The notes: generated by a model from the letters alone, not told the origin. 64,000 nucleotides of DNA from Berkiella_A sp964633725 (GCA_964633725.1 CAZWHY010000011.1:1-64000), one strand, 5' to 3'; counted from the first letter of the stretch, positions 1 to 8,736 are shown. Numbers and translations are program-made.

Positions 1-1700
1 CATCGATTAAGCCGGTTGGGTCAGCAGCGTTCAGCGAAAGTGCATAAGCAGAGCTGACAGAGCCAGCGCCATCTGCGCCATAATTAAATACGGCATTGAA
101 ATTGTCGGCAAAATTAGCCGTATCGTTGATATTAAGATTTGTTTCATCGACCATCATTCTATCAGGTCTCGCCACAGCGGAGACATCAATACTAGGGCCA
201 TCATCTTTAAAGACTAAATTCGTGCCTAGATTAAGCGCTGCGCTATCGGTTGCACTATCGCCATCTTTATCGGTAATGGTATCGGTACGGGTTAAGCTAA
301 TTGAATCAGAGGCTAGCGAGACCGCATCGTCAGGATTGCTGCCATCAGGATGTTGTAAGGCTCTAATTTGATCAAGTGTCACAATGCCGGAATTATTGAC
401 AGATAGTGTAAAGACCAGTTCGTTAGTCACATCTGAGCGACCTTCGACTACGCCTGCATTCATCACTAAAACAACATCTTCGCCCGTGGCGACATCGATT
501 AAGCCGGTTGGGTCAGCAGAGTTCAGCGAAAGCGCATAAGCAGAACTGACAGTGCCGGCGCCATCTGCGCCATAGTCAAATACATTATTGAAATTATCGG
601 CAAAATTAGCCGTATCGTTGATATTAAGATTTGTTTCGTCAACGAGCATCATATCAACAATGGCTTCAGATACAGCACTTACATCAATACTAGGGCCATC
701 ATCTTTAAAGACCAAATTGGTGCCTAAGCCAATGGACGCACTATCCGTTGCACTATCACCATCTTTATCGGTAATGGTATCGGTACGGGTTAAGCTAATT
801 GAATCAGAGGCTAACGAAACCGCATCGTCAGGATTGCTGCCATCAGGGTGTTGTAAGGCTCTGATTTGATCCAGGGTGACAATACCTAAATTATTGACGG
901 ATAGCGTAAATACGAGTTCGTTGGTCACATCTGAGCGACCTTCGACTACGCCTGCATTCATTACTAAAATAACATCTTCGCCAGTGGCGATATCGATTAA
1001 GCCGGTTGGGTCAGCAGCGTTAAGCGAAAGCGCATAAGCAGAGCTAATAGAGCCCGCACCATCAGCGCCATGGTCGAATACACTATTAAAATTGTCTGAA
1101 AAATCAGCGGTGTCGTTTATATTAAGATTCGTTTCGTCAACGATCATCATATCGACAATGGCTTCAGACATCACGCTCACATCAATACTGGGTCCATCAT
1201 CTTTAAATATTAGCGCTTGCCCAATATTTAGAGTGCTTGAATCATTAGCGGAGTCACCATCTTCATCAATGATAGTATCAGCACGGGTTAGCTGTATTAG
1301 TTCAGCAGCGCTCAATGTGATAGGGTCATCTGGATTGGTGGCATCAGGATGTATGAGTGCTCGAACTTGGTCTAAAGTCACGATACCGCTGTTATCTACA
1401 GAAAGTGTGAAGACAATAACATCACCGCTGATGCGGCCTTCTACTGTACCACTATTCATATAGAGTAATACGTTCTCACCTGTTGCGACATCTTGTAAGC
1501 CACTATCTGTACCATTACCATTGGGAACATTTAGTGTATAAAGTGAAGTGATACTGCCAGAACCGTCAGCCCCAAAATGGCTAGAGACATTAAAACTAGT
1601 GGAAAAATCAGTTGATGCATCAATGTTTAAATTGGTTTCATCGACAATCAGAATATTGCCCTGTTCTCCAGAGCTTTCGACTGTAATACTGGGTACATCG
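1..1700 (-). repeat. Tandem ~492-504 bp adhesin modules
   Basis: The codons for VDETNL recur at 134-151, 626-643, 1124-1141 and 1628-1645, spaced 492, 498 and 504 bases (164, 166 and 168 codons), all in frame. The two leftmost copies are nearly identical over long stretches; copies become more diverged toward the N-terminus. This fits recent duplication or gene conversion in the distal part of the array, and more copies probably continue beyond the left edge. Confidence 0.9.
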
Positions 1701-2758
1701 TCAACAATAGTGACAATAATACTAGCGCCTGCTACATCACCATCAACATCTTGGAAAGTGTAATCAAAGGTTTCTAATACTTCATTATTGCCTTGTCCCA
1801 GAGGATGGTTAATATCGTTTAATAGTTGATATGTAAAGTCACCCTGAGCAAACCCACCAAAATCTTCTGTATAGATGGTGAGTAAGCCTGCATCCGTTTG
1901 GATTGTCCATATGGGATCGCTTGATTTATCGGTTGGAAATCCCGCAATGGATAAATCTGTAATGGTGACGGGTTGATCCCCTAAATCATCATTTGCTAAG
2001 AAGTTACCCAATAAAGTTAAAGGGCTATTACCGGGATCACTACCATGTTGTAAACTGCTTTCACGTACAAGTAGCCTTTCGCCTTCAGCGTCGACGTCAT
2101 CATTTCTGCCTTCTGGGATAAGGTCTTCGATTTCGGAAGCTAATTCTGATGTTGGAGGAGGGATAAATAATGGCTCTTCTACTCTATTTGGAGGACCTAT
2201 ATCTAAATCTCTTTGTTGACTGGTGACATTTGCATTGCTAACGTCATGACTTAATACGGGGGGGCCACCACCGCCTTCGCTACCTGCTGAGCCAGCTGAT
2301 GCACCTGCGGCTGCCTCTTCTAAGGATTCAATGTCTGCAATACTGGCAATGCCATCTTCGTCATCTTCTTCTTCGGTTTCTGGATCTTCCACTTGCGTTT
2401 CTTCTGAAACATTTTCACTGATTATTGGCTTTGCTTCAGATGGTTCTGGAGCTGGGGACGTTTCTTGGGGCAAAGAAACATCAGAGACCGCATCATCTAA
2501 AACTTCTTCTTCAATGACTGTAGGCTCAGGTTCTGAATTGGGTTCTGCTTTAGGCGTGTGAGATATTACCTCAGGTATATCTGCCTCTGAATTCTCTGCA
2601 CTATTTGATTCATTAGCTTGATTCTCGATATTTTCATTATCTTTATCATTGCCATCATTTAGCGTGTTAAAAGCTTTTTTCATTTTTTCGAAAAAGGAAA
2701 GATCGGTATTTTCGTTTTCTTTTGGCTTGTTCGAATCGTTTTGGTTGTTGTTACTCAT
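1..2758 (-). CDS. Giant repeat adhesin, type I secretion type (N-terminal part)
   Basis: The minus-strand frame is open from an ATG at 2758 to the left window edge (919 codons), so the C-terminus is missing. There is no signal peptide. The first ~200 residues are acidic and low in complexity (many E, D, S, P), ending in a Gly-rich linker near residue 155. From ~residue 210 come Ig/VCBS-like segments, then four copies of a ~164-168 residue module that each contain VDETNLN. This resembles the DUF5801 / T1SS-143 type repeats of large RTX adhesins secreted by type I systems (family recall). A GGGG stretch ahead of the ATG is the likely ribosome site. Function is probably surface attachment or biofilm; the secretion signal and transporter genes would lie outside the window. 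Confidence 0.8.
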   Translation of the reverse strand, partial: MSNNNQNDSNKPKENENTDLSFFEKMKKAFNTLNDGNDKDNENIENQANESNSAENSEADIPEVISHTPKAEPNSEPEPTVIEEEVLDDAVSDVSLPQETSPAPEPSEAKPIISENVSEETQVEDPETEEEDDEDGIASIADIESLEEAAAGASAGSAGSEGGGGPPVLSHDVSNANVTSQQRDLDIGPPNRVEEPLFIPPPTSELASEIEDLIPEGRNDDVDAEGERLLVRESSLQHGSDPGNSPLTLLGNFLANDDLGDQPVTITDLSIAGFPTDKSSDPIWTIQTDAGLLTIYTEDFGGFAQGDFTYQLLNDINHPLGQGNNEVLETFDYTFQDVDGDVAGASIIVTIVDDVPSITVESSGEQGNILIVDETNLNIDASTDFSTSFNVSSHFGADGSGSITSLYTLNVPNGNGTDSGLQDVATGENVLLYMNSGTVEGRISGDVIVFTLSVDNSGIVTLDQVRALIHPDATNPDDPITLSAAELIQLTRADTIIDEDGDSANDSSTLNIGQALIFKDDGPSIDVSVMSEAIVDMMIVDETNLNINDTADFSDNFNSVFDHGADGAGSISSAYALSLNAADPTGLIDIATGEDVILVMNAGVVEGRSDVTNELVFTLSVNNLGIVTLDQIRALQHPDGSNPDDAVSLASDSISLTRTDTITDKDGDSATDSASIGLGTNLVFKDDGPSIDVSAVSEAIVDMMLVDETNLNINDTANFADNFNNVFDYGADGAGTVSSAYALSLNSADPTGLIDVATGEDVVLVMNAGVVEGRSDVTNELVFTLSVNNSGIVTLDQIRALQHPDGSNPDDAVSLASDSISLTRTDTITDKDGDSATDSAALNLGTNLVFKDDGPSIDVSAVARPDRMMVDETNLNINDTANFADNFNAVFNYGADGAGSVSSAYALSLNAADPTGLID

Positions 2759-2819
2759 TGCTTGCCCCGTTTTAAACCAAGTTAGGTGAATCTTCACGTA
2801 CTTTATATATAGGTTTCAC

Positions 2820-2939
2820 ATGTCATTAATCAAAGCATGGAAGCGCATATTTATAAATTGGACATTAGTATTAGCAATAAGTTTCCTGATATTAATAGCG
2901 GTTCTTAGGCATCCAATAGGGGGGGGCAATGGCAAATAG
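2820..2939 (+). CDS. Candidate 39-residue single-span membrane peptide
   Basis: A short frame starting ATG at 2820 and ending TAG at 2937-2939 encodes a basic amphipathic N-terminus (K and R at residues 5-9), one hydrophobic segment of about 16 residues starting near W14, then a short R/H/G/K tail. AGG lies six bases before the ATG, a weak ribosome site. It is divergent from the adhesin gene. The profile (about 40 residues, one span, charged ends) is like small membrane proteins and type I toxin peptides, but no family is recognised and no antisense RNA is shown. The frame could be fortuitous. Confidence 0.35.
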   Translation: MSLIKAWKRIFINWTLVLAISFLILIAVLRHPIGGGNGK

Positions 2940-3057
2940 AACTATTATTAGGTAAATATGGTGTTTATTTATAAAAATACAGGGTTATATTTTTTATAAC
3001 TTTATTTAACGATATGGCGGTGGGCGTCTAAAAGCGTGCGGTTACATCAAATCAAAA

Positions 3058-3091
3058 GGCTTTTATGCGACAAGAAGTCATCATAAAAGCC
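3058..3091 (-). terminator. Terminator after acyltransferase gene
   Basis: A perfect 10-bp inverted repeat (GGCTTTTATG at 3058-3067, CATAAAAGCC at 3082-3091) lies about 20 bases beyond the stop codon of the minus-strand gene at 3112. Read on the minus strand it is followed by TTTT, as expected for an intrinsic terminator. Confidence 0.65.
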
Positions 3092-3111
3092 ACCGTCAGG
3101 ATAATAGACTG

Positions 3112-4011
3112 TTAAAATTGAGAGCGAGATAGGTTGATAATCACTTGTTCTTTTTTATACCATATTTCATTGACCCATTCTCCAAATTGATTTTTGATAA
3201 CTTTATCGTCGAAATCTGTCCAGGTTAGAAATAGGTTTGGGATTTCTCTTTGTTTGATGTCAACTTTAACTGAACCAACTTTTCCACAGATAAAGTCCCA
3301 AAAGGTAGGAATGCCATTAGGATATACAATTGTCACATCTAGAATATGAGTGATTTTCTGATCCATGGCATAGATAGCTTGAGCGAAGCCACCCATTCTG
3401 GGTTTTAATAGATTTTGATAGGGGGATTGTTGTTTGTCATGTTTAGAATGCGTAAAGCGTGTACCTTCCAAAAAGTTTAAGATAGTAACGGGGTAATGTT
3501 GAAATTTTTCGCAAGCTTTTCTAGTGGCTTCTAAATCTTTCGTTTTTAAATTTGGGTTTTTTGCAATGGCGGCTTTAGAATGTCTGGCCATAAATGGAAA
3601 ATCAAGTGCCCACCAGGCTAATCCCATAAAGGGGATCCAGAATAATTCTTTTTTAATGAAAAAACGAATTAAAGGAGATTTATTGAGAAATAGTTTTTGT
3701 AAAATAAGGATATCAGCCCAACTTTGGTGATTAGAAATAACAAAATACCAATCATTCAGCTTTAGGTTATCGAGATTAGGAATTTGATACTCTGTATTAT
3801 GCGTTAAAGCCATCCATAAATTATTACTGGCTATCCAGTGATTGGCGAGCCAAACTAAAGTGGCATCTAAATAATTGCGAATTTTTTTATGGGGTATTAA
3901 GATTTTTAATAATGTAAAAAAATATAATGAGACACACCAAAAAATGGTGTGTAAAATTAAGAAAAGGGTATTCAATACACCTTTGAGGAAGAAAGGTAAC
4001 TTCTTTAACAT
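3112..4011 (-). CDS. PlsC-family lysophospholipid acyltransferase (YihG-like)
   Basis: The 299-residue product has an N-terminal hydrophobic anchor (about residues 8-40), then the acyltransferase signature NHQSWAD (N94-D100, catalytic H95 and D100) and the substrate-binding block EGTRF (182-186). These are motifs I and III of the PlsC / glycerol-phosphate acyltransferase superfamily. Length and motif wording match the YihG/YihY-type 1-acylglycerol-3-phosphate acyltransferases that act at the inner membrane in phospholipid synthesis or remodelling. The gene is monocistronic, ending in a hairpin. Exact acyl acceptor is not determinable from sequence. Confidence 0.82.
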   Translation of the reverse strand: MLKKLPFFLKGVLNTLFLILHTIFWCVSLYFFTLLKILIPHKKIRNYLDATLVWLANHWIASNNLWMALTHNTEYQIPNLDNLKLNDWYFVISNHQSWADILILQKLFLNKSPLIRFFIKKELFWIPFMGLAWWALDFPFMARHSKAAIAKNPNLKTKDLEATRKACEKFQHYPVTILNFLEGTRFTHSKHDKQQSPYQNLLKPRMGGFAQAIYAMDQKITHILDVTIVYPNGIPTFWDFICGKVGSVKVDIKQREIPNLFLTWTDFDDKVIKNQFGEWVNEIWYKKEQVIINLSRSQF

Positions 4012-4310
4012 AATTATCTCTAAATTTTTTTCAATAAGAAATGAACAAAGAGTAAATTAAATGAAACAAATGTATTAGTCAACAAACCATTAATGTGGTC
4101 AATATTTGAACGATGCCATTAGATCTGTAAATAACAGCAAATCTTAATTTATCCACAGGTCATGCACGCGCTTGTCCCTAATAATTGTGGGTTATACACT
4201 TATAGTATTGCAAGATAGTGCTTAGAACGATAGTTTGTTATCGTGATTGCTTCTAGCTGCTTGCGCCATACTAGCGAATATTTTAAAATACAAAAAAGTC
4301 AAATAAATAA

Positions 4311-5531
4311 ATGAATATATATAATCTAGAATACATAGAAACACCTCGATTGATTATTCGGCCAGTTAGAGAAGGCGATGAAATTGAGATAAATCAGGCC
4401 ATTAATCGTTCGCTAGTCATGTTGCAGCGCTGGATGCCTTGGGCGCAAGATCCTAGTTTAAAAACAACACGAGAGTATGTGCAAAATGGTGTGCTTGATT
4501 GGCAATCAGGTCAAGCCAGTGAGTTTCCAATGGTGGTTGTTCATAAGCAGGATAATAAAATAATATCGGTTTCTGGGTTTAATGATTTGTGTGATTTGAC
4601 CAAACCTTATTATGAAATAGGGTATTGGATTGATTCTGATTACCAAGGGCAGGGATTTGTAACGGAACTGGTGACGGGATTAACGCGTTATACTTTAGAT
4701 GCGCTTAAAGCTATTCGTGTACAAATACGCATTCAAGCAGATAATATAAAAAGTGTGGCGGTTGCCAAACGTTGTGGTTATATTGTGGAAGCAAAACTCA
4801 AAAATTACTGTATAGATTGTGAAAGTGGTTTACCAGCAGAGTCTTTATTATTGGCTTGTTGTGATGTTTCATTGTTACCAGAGCTGGATGTAAAATGGTA
4901 TCAGCATGAAAGCAAAATTATTCCTCAGATTGATAAGGCTGGCAATCAAGAGAATTATGTAAAAGCAGTATTGCCAACACTACAAACAAAGCGTTTGAAG
5001 CTTATGCCGCCAGATACTAAAGATGCAAAATCTTTTCAAGAAGCTATCAGAGCATCCTATCAAGAGATAAATCCTTGGTTCTCTTGGGCTAAACCAGATA
5101 TAACCTTAGAGCAAGCACAAAGTCATATAGACGATGGAATACAATCTGCCAAAGACATTTATGCACACGATCATTTGTTTTTCCTCGTGTGGGCGCATGG
5201 CCGAAATGATTTGTTAGGTGAAGTTTGGTTCAAAATTTTGGATTGGAGCGTGCCGGTTGTTATGATTAATTATTGGTTCGACACTCGGTATACGGGACAA
5301 GGTTATGCAGCTGAAGCCGTATCTGAGCTTGTGTGTTTCGCTTTTTTAAAACTGAATGCCAAGCGTGTTGAAGTGTATGTATCAAGTCATAATACAAAGA
5401 GCCTAAATTTAATAAAGCGCTTAGGTTTTACCCATGAAGGCATGATAAAGAATCATTCTAGAAATTTTGTGACCGATGAAGTGATGTTCTCTGAGTTGTA
5501 TTCTATGACAAGTTTGACAGAGCTTGGATAG
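4311..5531 (+). CDS. Tandem GNAT acetyltransferase (two RimJ/RimL-like domains)
   Basis: The 406-residue protein contains two complete GNAT domains in a row. Domain 1 (about residues 9-175) opens with TPRLIIRP and has the acetyl-CoA loop YQGQGFVTE; domain 2 (about 222-395) opens with TKRLKLMPP and has YTGQGYAAEA followed by the N-x-KS-x-N-x-I-x-RLGF segment typical of RimJ/RimL-type N-acetyltransferases. Single-domain relatives are about 180 residues, so this is a duplication or fusion. The two halves are clearly different from each other, which suggests an old fusion or different substrates. Target (protein N-terminus, antibiotic, amino acid) is unknown. Confidence 0.8.
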   Translation: MNIYNLEYIETPRLIIRPVREGDEIEINQAINRSLVMLQRWMPWAQDPSLKTTREYVQNGVLDWQSGQASEFPMVVVHKQDNKIISVSGFNDLCDLTKPYYEIGYWIDSDYQGQGFVTELVTGLTRYTLDALKAIRVQIRIQADNIKSVAVAKRCGYIVEAKLKNYCIDCESGLPAESLLLACCDVSLLPELDVKWYQHESKIIPQIDKAGNQENYVKAVLPTLQTKRLKLMPPDTKDAKSFQEAIRASYQEINPWFSWAKPDITLEQAQSHIDDGIQSAKDIYAHDHLFFLVWAHGRNDLLGEVWFKILDWSVPVVMINYWFDTRYTGQGYAAEAVSELVCFAFLKLNAKRVEVYVSSHNTKSLNLIKRLGFTHEGMIKNHSRNFVTDEVMFSELYSMTSLTELG

Positions 5532-5654
5532 CGTTTAAACTTGTTATTTTTAGTAATAAACATCACCTGGGTTAGTTCATAACTTGTTATGGGGGCAAGG
5601 GGTATTTTGCTACCTATCTTAAGTTGGAAACTTTGTACCTAACAATTATGGTGT

Positions 5655-5682
5655 CTTAGGAATGACATGCCCATTCCTTAGG
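5655..5682. repeat. Palindrome related to the MITE end motif
   Basis: Inverted arms TTAGGAATG (5656-5664) and CATTCCTTA (5672-5680) form a palindrome. Read on the minus strand its right arm gives AAGGAATGGGCATGT, close to the outer end of the inverted-repeat element at 8554-8736. The rest of 5532-5720 holds no gene I can support. Confidence 0.4.
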
Positions 5683-5722
5683 TTATTTTTATTATGTTGT
5701 TGACTTATACGTTTGGGTAAGC

Positions 5723-5746
5723 AAAAAAAACCCACCAGAAGGTGGG
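5723..5746 (-). terminator. Strong intrinsic terminator (minus strand)
   Basis: GGTGGG at 5741-5746 and CCCACC at 5731-5736 form a 6-bp GC stem with a 4-base loop. On the minus strand it is followed directly by eight T residues (5730-5723). This ends the short transcript that carries the 22-codon frame at 5794-5862. Confidence 0.8.
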
Positions 5747-5793
5747 CTTTTCGAAGATTGACGCTATATTATTTTATTATTATTACACACAAC

Positions 5794-5862
5794 TTAGCCC
5801 GCCTTGTGAAGAGGACCACCAAACTTTGAACTGATTTTGTATTGCGTGTTGTTTATTTTCAT
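5794..5862 (-). CDS. Candidate 22-residue peptide in its own transcription unit
   Basis: The frame runs from ATG at 5862 to TAA at 5794-5796. GGGGAGG sits just ahead of the ATG, a near-ideal ribosome site, and a promoter and terminator bracket the unit exactly. The product is basic and polar, with GG at residues 15-16 followed by a six-residue tail (PLHKAG). This could be a tiny signalling or leader-type peptide cut after GG. Alternatively the ~150-base transcript may act as a small RNA with an incidental frame. No homolog is recognised. Promoter-to-start distance is only nine bases, so the leader would be extremely short. Confidence 0.45.
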   Translation of the reverse strand: MKINNTQYKISSKFGGPLHKAG

Positions 5863-5871
5863 AGCCTCCCC

Positions 5872-5900
5872 AAAGTATCAAACTAAAATTTTGGAGTCAA
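5872..5900 (-). promoter_or_regulatory. Sigma-70-type promoter for the 22-codon unit
   Basis: On the minus strand, TTGACT (5900-5895) and TACTTT (5877-5872) are separated by exactly 17 bases. The -10 ends nine bases before the ATG at 5862, so the message starts within or just before the GGGGAGG ribosome site. Confidence 0.6.
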
Positions 5901-6115
5901 TACTTTTTGTGAGCAATTGATGAGAGATTGTAATAGCTGCTTTGATGCAGTTGCGATAACTCGTTCAAACTAAAGCGGAAGTTATGTTATTAGAGGTAAA
6001 ATATTTTTTCGTGTAAAATTATGGCTAATAGGGATTAAAAAATTATTTGATAAAAAATTAAGTTTGATGCAAAGTTTAAAGTAAGCGATTTAGAAACACA
6101 GATTAAAGGAATATT

Positions 6116-6670
6116 ATGTTTAGTTCATTAGTTAAAGTTGGCGTTTTATCATTGGCATTGCTGAGTTCTTATGGTGTAAGTGCAGCAGATCAAGATAAAT
6201 TAAATTTGGTTGTTAAGTTAGAATCCATAGAAAAAATCCACTCTCAAGAAGAGCGGGGAGATGAGTTGTACTTCTCAGTGACAGAATATTCATCAACCAA
6301 AAGCTCCGACCACTATCAAGTGCCTGACTTTCCTACACATTGGTTGTCAGCCTATTTGGATCAAGTTAAGAATGTAAACTTATGGGAAAAAGAGCTGCAA
6401 CCAGATGAGGCTATTCAACTTATTATCTCATTAGTCGAGAGAGATGTTCCACCTTGGAATGTAGATGATTTAATTGGCACGGTTAAATTAAAGCTGAAAT
6501 GGAAAAATAACCTATTAAGTAAAGAGTGGAGCATTCCCAATCAGGAAAATACAGCGAGAGTGCCTGATACCACTAATACGTTTAAACTAACAGGTGATGA
6601 GGGGCAGTATCGTATTGTCCTAAAAGTTGAAGAGACACAAAAGCTAGAAAAGCCAGCAGAGCAAGATTAA
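6116..6670 (+). CDS. Secreted protein of unknown function
   Basis: The 184-residue product starts with a classical signal peptide: basic K7, a hydrophobic core at about residues 8-20 and an AxA-like site (VSAA) near residue 24. The mature part is hydrophilic with alternating beta-type segments and no Cys, suggesting a small soluble periplasmic or exported protein. AAAGGAATATT ahead of the ATG contains an AGGA ribosome site. No family is recognised. A hairpin terminator follows, so it is monocistronic. Confidence 0.65.
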   Translation: MFSSLVKVGVLSLALLSSYGVSAADQDKLNLVVKLESIEKIHSQEERGDELYFSVTEYSSTKSSDHYQVPDFPTHWLSAYLDQVKNVNLWEKELQPDEAIQLIISLVERDVPPWNVDDLIGTVKLKLKWKNNLLSKEWSIPNQENTARVPDTTNTFKLTGDEGQYRIVLKVEETQKLEKPAEQD

Positions 6671-6694
6671 CGTTTCAATTTTAGAAATATAAAA

Positions 6695-6719
6695 GGCTGA
6701 TAAATATAATTTGTCAGCC
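6695..6719 (+). terminator. Hairpin terminator after secreted protein gene
   Basis: GGCTGA (6695-6700) pairs with TCAGCC (6714-6719). The stem extends inward through AAAT/ATTT with one mismatch. It lies 24 bases after the stop codon and is followed by an A/T-rich stretch. Confidence 0.5.
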
Positions 6720-6840
6720 ATTTATAAACCCACCACTTGGCGGCTATTGCTGCTGTTTCATCGTATTTTTCTTACAAACATAACACATGAACCGTATGAT
6801 ATAACTCAATAAAATTTATAATTTGTGTGTGTATACAGCT

Positions 6841-8490
6841 ATGATAGGCTCTATTAAAAGTAAAAAAAGTAAAAAATCACTGCTCAGAAAACGAACATTT
6901 AGTGATATGAATAGGCCTAACGATGGATTTAGTGTTCAAGATAAGCCGTTGATTAAGCATGCCCATTTTTCTGTAGATTTCAAACGGCGAAAAATTACAA
7001 ATAAAGAAACGCTTTGGGAAAAATGCGCTCACTATGTGTTAAATAAATTATCAAGAAAAATATATTCTTTTATTTTTCAAGATGTTTCTATAGTGCCTAA
7101 ATTACCTGAGCCAATAGAAATAAATTTGCAAAAACTGATGGAAATAGAAAACGTAGAAATAGACAATATAGAACAACCTATTATTCAAAATATTCAAGAT
7201 GCGTTACCACTTCAGCAACAAGTTGTCTGGGCTCACGGCAGCAGCTCTGCAACTTTAATTGGTGCTAGCTTCACGGGTCATAAACTATACGCTTCAGGAC
7301 AAATGATGCAATTATTCGTAGATAAAGGTGTTATGCCTTTTACAGGAACTTTTGATGGCGGGAGTAATTTAGCAGGTGTGAACCAAGCAGGTTTGTCTGG
7401 TGTGACGCATCATACTGCGTATAGGCTTTCTGATGCATGGGGATATGCTAATAAAAAACTCGAAAAAAAATCTGAAGGTGTTTTTGCAGATAGCTTAATA
7501 GATGCATTAATTGCGATATTTGAGAAAATAAAATCAAGCAAAGTGATAAGCGAAGAGCTTATTAGTCAATATTGCCGGTCATTTGGACGCCTCAAAATTT
7601 GGGATAAAAGTGAATTGATGCAATGGGTTGATTATAGAAATAATCTAAAAAATATTAAAAAAATTCATCGTGTTATTTTTAAGATAATAGAGTCATATCA
7701 GAATAAGTTAGAGAGGGCTTTTGCTCTTTTAGGGGATGAGGTAAAACTAAAATCATTTATGCAGCAGGTTGCGACAAAACTAAAGACCTTTACACAAAAA
7801 GACCATGAAAGTTTAATGGGGAAGCATCGATTTGGATTTAAAGCAAATCCACAAGAGCTTTTGATGGATGTGATATATATTTTAATGCGAAAGCAACGCC
7901 TTATTTATACACCCAGGCAGCGTAAAACAATGGATGATATCGTATACAAGGCGAATTCGTTGTATAGTTTTGGAGGTTGGCCAGCCGCTGCATTAGCAAA
8001 TAGTGTTACGGGCACATCAGATGCGATTTTTGAAGCGCAATGTATTGCGGTGATGACGGGTTATATTGTGACACATTCTCAATCCGTTAGAAAAACATTA
8101 GGTCGAGAAAATTTGGTTGAAAACCCAGACAGATATTCACATCAAACAATGAGCACAGAATTATTGCAATTGCAAAAGCGCTTAGACCGATATCAGGCGT
8201 ATATTTATGCTAGCTTGGATTTTGAATATGACGTTGTATCATACACACAAGCACAAAAAAATTTAGTATCTCAACAGCTACCGATATTATTTTGTGCCAC
8301 TCAAATGCATCCTGATATGTGCAATGTAAAACATGAATCGATTTGGGCGGCTAATGATGGTATTGCTTTAGGCGCAGACGGTATTGATGTGCTTTTAACA
8401 GATACAGTTGAGCACCAAGCATTCATTCAAGATTATTTAACCCAACAAAATCTGGAGCATGATGTTTCTGTTGGGGTTTATAAGTCTTAA
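6841..8490 (+). CDS. Effector-like protein of unknown function
   Basis: I place the start at the ATG at 6841 (549 residues); the frame also allows TTG at 6823 and GTG at 6829, and none has a clear ribosome site. The N-terminus is rich in K and R. A well-ordered block from about residue 129 begins WAHGSSSATLIG and continues with Gly-rich text and GVNQAGLSGV; the C-terminus has GIALGADGIDVLL. The HGS-then-Gly layout recalls ADP-ribosyltransferase-like domains in Legionella effectors, but this is a weak recollection and I cannot assign the three catalytic positions. No signal peptide or membrane span. Its size, base composition and position beside an ankyrin/OTU effector candidate suggest a host-directed protein. 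Confidence 0.5.
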   Translation: MIGSIKSKKSKKSLLRKRTFSDMNRPNDGFSVQDKPLIKHAHFSVDFKRRKITNKETLWEKCAHYVLNKLSRKIYSFIFQDVSIVPKLPEPIEINLQKLMEIENVEIDNIEQPIIQNIQDALPLQQQVVWAHGSSSATLIGASFTGHKLYASGQMMQLFVDKGVMPFTGTFDGGSNLAGVNQAGLSGVTHHTAYRLSDAWGYANKKLEKKSEGVFADSLIDALIAIFEKIKSSKVISEELISQYCRSFGRLKIWDKSELMQWVDYRNNLKNIKKIHRVIFKIIESYQNKLERAFALLGDEVKLKSFMQQVATKLKTFTQKDHESLMGKHRFGFKANPQELLMDVIYILMRKQRLIYTPRQRKTMDDIVYKANSLYSFGGWPAAALANSVTGTSDAIFEAQCIAVMTGYIVTHSQSVRKTLGRENLVENPDRYSHQTMSTELLQLQKRLDRYQAYIYASLDFEYDVVSYTQAQKNLVSQQLPILFCATQMHPDMCNVKHESIWAANDGIALGADGIDVLLTDTVEHQAFIQDYLTQQNLEHDVSVGVYKS

Positions 8491-8553
8491 TCAATTTTTT
8501 CCTAGATTAGAAAAACTTAAAGTACCACCAGGAGTTTACTATTTTTATTGGAT

Positions 8554-8736
8554 AAGGAATGGGCGCGTAATAACTTACCGGTTTATCATCTCATTACGCA
8601 AGTCATCTTTAAATGAGCCTCAATCAAAAAAACGCTCACATAGCCCTGCTATGCTCACATTTTGTCTCAATCAGTTGATTCAAATTTGCCAGCGTACTGA
8701 GTACTAAATCGGGAAGTTATTACGTGCTCATTCCTA
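8554..8736. mobile_element. MITE-like element with ~32 bp inverted ends
   Basis: The left end (about 8553-8584) and the reverse complement of the right end (about 8706-8736) share AGGAATG, then GTAATAACTT and CCG-TTT with only about five mismatches over 32 positions. The ~120-base interior has no credible gene. The element lies in the gap between two effector-like genes. A single copy of the same end (AGGAATGGGCATGTAATAACTTA, read on the minus strand) sits at about 48252-48274. Confidence 0.6.

Noticed and set aside
96..1463. Plus-strand open frames opposite the adhesin repeats
   Set aside because: They recur with the repeat period and are antisense shadows of the minus-strand adhesin modules.
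1..1700. Regular repeats considered as a CRISPR array
   Set aside because: The unit is ~500 bases, in frame and coding, with no spacer pattern.
4149..4157. Perfect DnaA-box sequence TTATCCACA
   Set aside because: A single nine-base match is expected by chance in a window this size, and no cluster, dnaA/dnaN genes or AT-rich unwinding tract accompanies it.
8459..8707. 82-codon plus-strand frame after the effector-like gene
   Set aside because: It overlaps the end of the real gene in another frame and then runs through the MITE-like element; it has no ribosome site and no family resemblance.
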